NCBI GenBank assembly: GCA_023229725.1
Contig: JALNYR010000095.1
Span: forward strand, 1 to 9,548
From: Dehalococcoidia bacterium
Lineage (GTDB): Bacteria; Chloroflexota; Dehalococcoidia; GIF9; AB-539-J10
Direction: 5' to 3'
DNA: 9,548 nt
The position numbers and the translations under genes are program-made. Below, piece by piece: positions 6,380 through 9,548 of this stretch. Each line of letters starts with the position of its first letter. Position 1 is the stretch's first letter. A model generated the notes under the pieces. It was not told where the DNA came from and did not search any database. It saw nothing but the letters and a program-made list of their open reading frames with translations.

Positions 6380-6949
6380 TCAACCCTTCCGCAGCTTCAG
6401 GCTGATGCCCAGTCGCTCCGCTGCCGCTTCCAGTCGTTCTCGCAGGATCTTCGCCCGGCTCTCGCGGTCACCCTCGGGGATTGCCTTCTCCCCTGCCTCG
6501 CGCCGTGCATCGTCAAGCGCCGTCCGCAGGTCATCCACCGGCAACAGCGCGCACGCGGCGCGGCAGCGGCCCTTGGAGCGCCCCTCGTCGAACTCGCCAA
6601 GCATGGCTGTCAGCAACTCGATGCGTTTCCGCTGCTGCTCCACGAAGCCGTCGAGGCCGCGCTGACGTATCGCACGGAGGTTGGAGAGCGTCGCGGCATG
6701 GGTGACGATTGAATCTCCCTTGTCCCAGCCTTCGAGGCGCGGGCACGGGAATTCCGGGCACTCGGCGCAGGTTTCGTAGCCGCGGTCGCGCACCGCGCAC
6801 CGGGAGATGGCGCACCACCGCCCGGCCGCGCCGGTCGGCCCGGGCGCCGTGCAGCCCCCACACCCATTGCCAGCCTTCACGTGCTGCACAGGACAGAGCC
6901 CGCAGTCGATGCCGCACGCTCCGATGGTAGGGTGCTGCTTGCCGTTCAT
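6380..6949 (-). CDS. Cysteine-rich DUF3795-type protein of unknown function
   Basis: The 189-aa protein has no signal peptide or membrane segment, so it is probably cytoplasmic. Ten cysteines fall in residues 12-69 with spacing C-x3-C-x2-C-x10-C-x2-C-x12-C-x4-C-x9-C-x2-C-x4-C. These include CGIDCGLCP, CGGC and CAECPEFPC. The pattern matches my knowledge of DUF3795 proteins, which are thought to bind metal, but no reaction is established. Two more cysteines (129 and 133, CRAAC) lie in an otherwise charged, mostly helical C-terminal half (about 85-185). The start is ATG 6949, with AGGAGG 4 nt upstream; upstream in-frame codons are rejected on this ground. The gene diverges from the LarA-like pair across a 176-nt spacer in which I found no convincing promoter, and it precedes the trp promoter in the same orientation. 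Family assignment is fairly sure; function is unknown. Confidence 0.85.
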   Translation of the reverse strand: MNGKQHPTIGACGIDCGLCPVQHVKAGNGCGGCTAPGPTGAAGRWCAISRCAVRDRGYETCAECPEFPCPRLEGWDKGDSIVTHAATLSNLRAIRQRGLDGFVEQQRKRIELLTAMLGEFDEGRSKGRCRAACALLPVDDLRTALDDARREAGEKAIPEGDRESRAKILRERLEAAAERLGISLKLRKG

Positions 6950-7125
6950 CGCTCCTCCTGGCGCGCCCGCCCGAATCCGGCTGCCGCGCGGCGCGACCTG
7001 TGCCGCCGCCTCGCGATGTGCACACCACTGAAAGACAGTGTACAGTAGTCGGTCAAACGGCAGGATGCCGCTCCCCGCAGCAAGGCCGTCGAGACAGGAA
7101 TCGTTGTCGCAAAGGAGAGTGCCAC

Positions 7126-8391
7126 GTGAAGAGCTCTCGGACGGTACAACTCCCGCAGATGGCATGGTACGGGGACACCCCCATCGACATCGATTTCCCC
7201 GACTCGTGGGACGTCACGGTGTGCCGTGCAGGCGGTCAGAGCGCGCCGGCGCTCGACGACGCCGGCATCCGCTCGGCATTCGCGAACCCCATCGGCACGA
7301 AGACCATCCGCGAGCTGGCGCGCGGCAAGAAGGAGGTCGTCATCCTCTTCGACGACCTCACCCGGGCGACGCCGGTGCACGCGATGCTGCCCTACGTGCT
7401 CGAGGAGCTGGCGCAGGCCGGCATTACGGACGAGCACATCCGCCTCATCGCGGCGGTCGGCGCGCACGGTGCGATGAACGGCCTCTGCATCCGCAAGAAG
7501 CTCGGCGAGGAGGCGATGGAGCGCTTCCTCATCTACAACCACAATCCGTACGAGTTCTGCACGCCGCTCGGCAGCACCAGCCGGGGCGTACCGGTCGTTG
7601 TCAATAGTGAAGTCATGCGGTGCGACCTCAAGATAGGCATCGGCTCCATCGTGCCGCACCCGCTCGCCGGCTTCGGCGGCGGCGCCAAGATCATCCTGCC
7701 GGGCGTCGCCTCGGCGGAGACCATCAGCGTCAACCACAACAAGCTCGGCTCCTCGCCGACAGTCGACGTCGGCAAGTACGAGGGCAACATCGCCCGGGCG
7801 GACATGGAGGAGACGGCGCGGATGGCCGGGCTCGACGTCAAGGTGGACGCGCTGCTCAACCTCAAACGAGAAGTGACCGCGCTCTACGTCGGCGACTTCG
7901 TCGAGGAGCACCGGGAAGCCGTCAAGGTCGCCAAGACGCACTACGCCGCTGACTTCGTCCCGGACTGCGACATCGTCATCGCCAACTGCTACTTCAAGGC
8001 CAACGAGGTGACGCTTGCACCCCGCGTCTCCCACCCGTTCCTGAAGTCGAGCGGCGGCGACATGGTCTTCATCGCCATCACGCCCGAGGGGCAGATGACC
8101 CACTACCTCGGCCGCACGTTCGGTCGCAATATGGGCGGTCGCACGTGGTTCGAGAGGGCGATGCTGCCGCAGAACACGCGGCGCCTGACCATCATGTCCC
8201 CGTACCCGGACAAGGTGGGCGCCGACTGGACCGGGCCGTACGACAAGGTCAACCGTGCCCGCACCTGGACAGAGGTCAGGTCGATGCTCGAGAAGACCTA
8301 CGGGAAGAAGGCGAAGGTGGCCGTCATCCCGGATGCCACCAGCCAGTACTTCCCCGGCGAGCCGGCCGCGCGCTCGGAGACGGCGCTCTAG
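7126..8391 (+). CDS. LarA-type (DUF2088) nickel-pincer racemase/epimerase homologue, first copy
   Basis: This 421-aa cytoplasmic-looking protein belongs to the lactate racemase superfamily. It shows the N-terminal-domain motif LFDDLTRATPVHAMLPYVLEEL (74-95), split here by its DDLTR core at 76-80, then GAHGAM (112-117), IVPHPLAGFGGGAKIILPG (175-193) and VNHN (202-205). By alignment to L. plantarum LarA, His114, His178, Lys188 and His204 match His108, His174, Lys184 and His200. The last three have identical spacing (10 and 16 residues). Lys184 carries the nickel-pincer cofactor in LarA, His200 ligates nickel, and the other two histidines do the proton transfer. The usual THR after the first glycine is AHG here. 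The substrate is probably a 2-hydroxy acid or similar, not identified. The start is GTG 7126, with AAGGAG about 8 nt upstream, supported by the equal N-terminus of the second copy. No larB, larC or larE is in the window. Confidence 0.9.
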   Translation: MKSSRTVQLPQMAWYGDTPIDIDFPDSWDVTVCRAGGQSAPALDDAGIRSAFANPIGTKTIRELARGKKEVVILFDDLTRATPVHAMLPYVLEELAQAGITDEHIRLIAAVGAHGAMNGLCIRKKLGEEAMERFLIYNHNPYEFCTPLGSTSRGVPVVVNSEVMRCDLKIGIGSIVPHPLAGFGGGAKIILPGVASAETISVNHNKLGSSPTVDVGKYEGNIARADMEETARMAGLDVKVDALLNLKREVTALYVGDFVEEHREAVKVAKTHYAADFVPDCDIVIANCYFKANEVTLAPRVSHPFLKSSGGDMVFIAITPEGQMTHYLGRTFGRNMGGRTWFERAMLPQNTRRLTIMSPYPDKVGADWTGPYDKVNRARTWTEVRSMLEKTYGKKAKVAVIPDATSQYFPGEPAARSETAL

Positions 8392-8469
8392 CCTGTCCCG
8401 CGTTTGCAGGCGTCCCGGGAGGGGGGATTCCCTTCCGTCCGGCGGCACGCTGTTGCGCGCGGCGGCCTC

Positions 8470-8498
8470 TTGCTCCCGGCTGGAATCAGTCACATAAT
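8470..8498 (+). promoter_or_regulatory. Possible internal promoter before the second LarA-like gene
   Basis: In the 176-nt spacer between the two paralogues, TTGCTC (8470-8475) is followed after exactly 17 nt by CATAAT (8493-8498). The -10 matches five of six bases, the -35 only three of six. A start near 8505 would give a leader of about 60 nt ending in AAGGAGGAG. The spacer also has a GGGAGGG/CCCTTCC hairpin near 8417-8436 without a T-tract, so read-through from the first gene is also possible. Confidence 0.35.
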
Positions 8499-8567
8499 GC
8501 TGCTGACGACCGACGCGCACGCCCTCGCCGCTGCAGGTACGAAGCGTGACAAGGAGGAGAGAAGCTC

Positions 8568-9548
8568 ATGAATGACTCGAACGTTGTGCGGCTCCCCCAA
8601 CTGGCATGGTATGGAGACTCCGCGCTCGACATCGACTTCCCCTCCTCGTGGAACGTGCTCGTGTGCCGGTCCAACGGCGCCGGCGCGCCCGCGCTCGACG
8701 ACGAAGGCTTCCGCAAGGCGTTCGCGCAGCCCATCGGGACGCGCCCTATCCGCGAGCTGGCGAGGGGCAGGAAGCGCGTAGCCATCCTCTTCGATGATGC
8801 CTGCCGGCCGACCCCGGTGGCCACCATCCTGCCGTACGTCCTCGAGGAGCTGTCCCGCGCGGGCATCGCCGACGGCGACATCCGCTTCGTGGCGGCGCTC
8901 GGCGCGCACGGCGCGATGGATGGGGTCTCCCTGCGCAAGAAGCTGGGAGACGACGTCATGGGACGGTTCCTTGTCTACAACCACAACCCGTACGAGCTGT
9001 GCACGCCTCTCGGCACGACCAGTCGCGGCACGCCCGTCGCCATCAACACGGAGGTCATGCGCTGCGACCTCAAGATAGGCATCGGCTCCATCATGCCGCA
9101 CCTGCTGACGGGCTTCAGCGGCGGTCCGAAGATAGTCCTGCCCGGCGTCGCCTCCATCGAGACCATCGGCGTCAACCACAACAAGTTCGGCGGTCCGGGG
9201 AGGACGGACATTGGCAGATACGAAGGCAACGTGCTGAAGGCGGACATGGACGAGGCGGCGCGCATGGCGGGGCTCGATGTGAAGATAGACGCTTTGCTCA
9301 ACCTCAAGCGTGAAGTCTCTGCCCTGTTCGTGGGAGACGTCGTCGAGGAGCACGTGCAGGGCGTGGCCGCGGCGAAGGTCCACTACGCAACGGAGTACGT
9401 GGGCGACTGCGACATCGTGGTAGCGAACTGCTACTTCAAGGCGAACGGCATCCCTCCTGCGCCGCGGGTCGCCGGTCCGCTGCTCAAGTCGGCCGGCGGC
9501 GACATGGTGCTCATCGTCGTGACGCCGGAGGGGCAGTGGACCCACTAC
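8568..9548 (+). CDS. LarA-type (DUF2088) nickel-pincer racemase/epimerase homologue, second copy (partial, open at right edge)
   Basis: An open frame of exactly 327 codons runs from ATG 8568 to the last base of the window with no stop; about 90 residues are probably missing. AAGGAGGAG (8551-8559) precedes the start. It aligns with the upstream gene from residue 1 to 327 with no gap and, by my hand count, 225 identities (about 69%). The cofactor and catalytic positions His114, His178, Lys188 and His204 are kept. Differences lie next to them: DDLTR becomes DDACR (76-80), GGGAK becomes SGGPK (184-188), and PHPLAGF becomes PHLLTGF. This suggests a duplicate that has diverged in substrate or partner rather than a dead copy. 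It may be co-transcribed with the first gene or use the weak promoter in the spacer. The substrate is unknown. Confidence 0.9.
   Translation, partial: MNDSNVVRLPQLAWYGDSALDIDFPSSWNVLVCRSNGAGAPALDDEGFRKAFAQPIGTRPIRELARGRKRVAILFDDACRPTPVATILPYVLEELSRAGIADGDIRFVAALGAHGAMDGVSLRKKLGDDVMGRFLVYNHNPYELCTPLGTTSRGTPVAINTEVMRCDLKIGIGSIMPHLLTGFSGGPKIVLPGVASIETIGVNHNKFGGPGRTDIGRYEGNVLKADMDEAARMAGLDVKIDALLNLKREVSALFVGDVVEEHVQGVAAAKVHYATEYVGDCDIVVANCYFKANGIPPAPRVAGPLLKSAGGDMVLIVVTPEGQWTHY

Noticed and set aside
4485..6665. A 726-codon open frame on the plus strand opposite trpE and the T-box leader
   Set aside because: It is antisense to trpE and to a well-defined riboswitch, is rich in Arg, Ala, His and Val, and shows no family motif. 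High GC at third codon positions suppresses stops in this frame.
7037..7056. TTGACC with TACACT (minus strand) as a promoter for the DUF3795 gene
   Set aside because: The two boxes are only 8 nt apart, far from the usual 16-18 nt, and no better -10 is visible.
6950..7125. Equal 176-nt spacers before both LarA-like genes as a duplicated regulatory region
   Set aside because: Only the last 30 or so bases around the ribosome binding sites look alike; the equal length appears to be coincidence.
6950..7165. Upstream extension of the DUF3795 gene by 72 residues
   Set aside because: AGGAGG directly before ATG 6949 and the start of family similarity there mark the true start; the extension would overlap the LarA-like gene.
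8417..8436. GGGAGGG/CCCTTCC hairpin after the first LarA-like gene as a terminator
   Set aside because: The stem has a G-T pair and no T-tract follows, so it is not supported as an intrinsic terminator.
6946..9545. Long minus-strand open frames (about 524 and 351 codons) opposite the two LarA-like genes
   Set aside because: Their similarity to each other simply follows from the paralogy of the sense genes; composition is Arg/His/Asp-rich with no recognisable domain.
1..9548. CRISPR arrays, insertion sequences, tRNA genes or phage genes
   Set aside because: No regularly spaced repeats, transposase-like frames, terminal inverted repeats or tRNA cloverleaf were seen on either strand.

Overview
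The window is high-GC bacterial DNA with GTG as well as ATG starts, strong Shine-Dalgarno sequences and overlapping genes. It holds a complete set of tryptophan biosynthesis genes behind a T-box, a cysteine-rich DUF3795-type gene, and a tandem pair of LarA-type genes. This mix would fit Chloroflexota (Dehalococcoidia-like), but the lineage is an inference from gene content and style. No rRNA or other taxonomic marker is present.

Positions 1-5954 (minus strand) carry trpE-trpG-trpD-trpC-trpF-trpB-trpA, read right to left. Together they code every step from chorismate to tryptophan. TrpA is cut by the window's left edge after 91 residues. All six gene junctions overlap (about 20, 4, 4, 13, 23 and 4 nt), so the operon looks like one translationally coupled unit. 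Positions 5978-6317 hold its control region: a probable promoter with a 15-nt perfect palindrome over the -35 box, then a tryptophan-specific T-box riboswitch. The riboswitch has a UGG specifier, a UGGC bulge that fits the GCCA end of tRNA-Trp, an antiterminator that can be drawn base by base, and a 14-bp intrinsic terminator just before trpE.

Positions 6380-6949 (minus strand) encode a 189-residue protein with twelve cysteines, ten of them in a CxxC-rich N-terminal half of the DUF3795 type. Its biochemical role is unknown. It lies upstream of the trp promoter in the same direction.

Positions 7126-9548 (plus strand, divergent from the DUF3795 gene) carry two tandem paralogues of the lactate racemase (LarA/DUF2088) superfamily. 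The first is complete (421 aa). The second is open at the right window edge (327 codons seen) and lines up with the first without gaps at about 69% identity. Both keep the Lys and His residues that hold and use the nickel-pincer cofactor in LarA, at almost the same spacing. No lar cofactor genes (larB, larC, larE) are in view, and the substrate is unknown.

I do not see a clear new multi-gene system. The least explained parts are the LarA-like pair with its divergent cysteine-rich neighbour, and the palindrome over the trp promoter.
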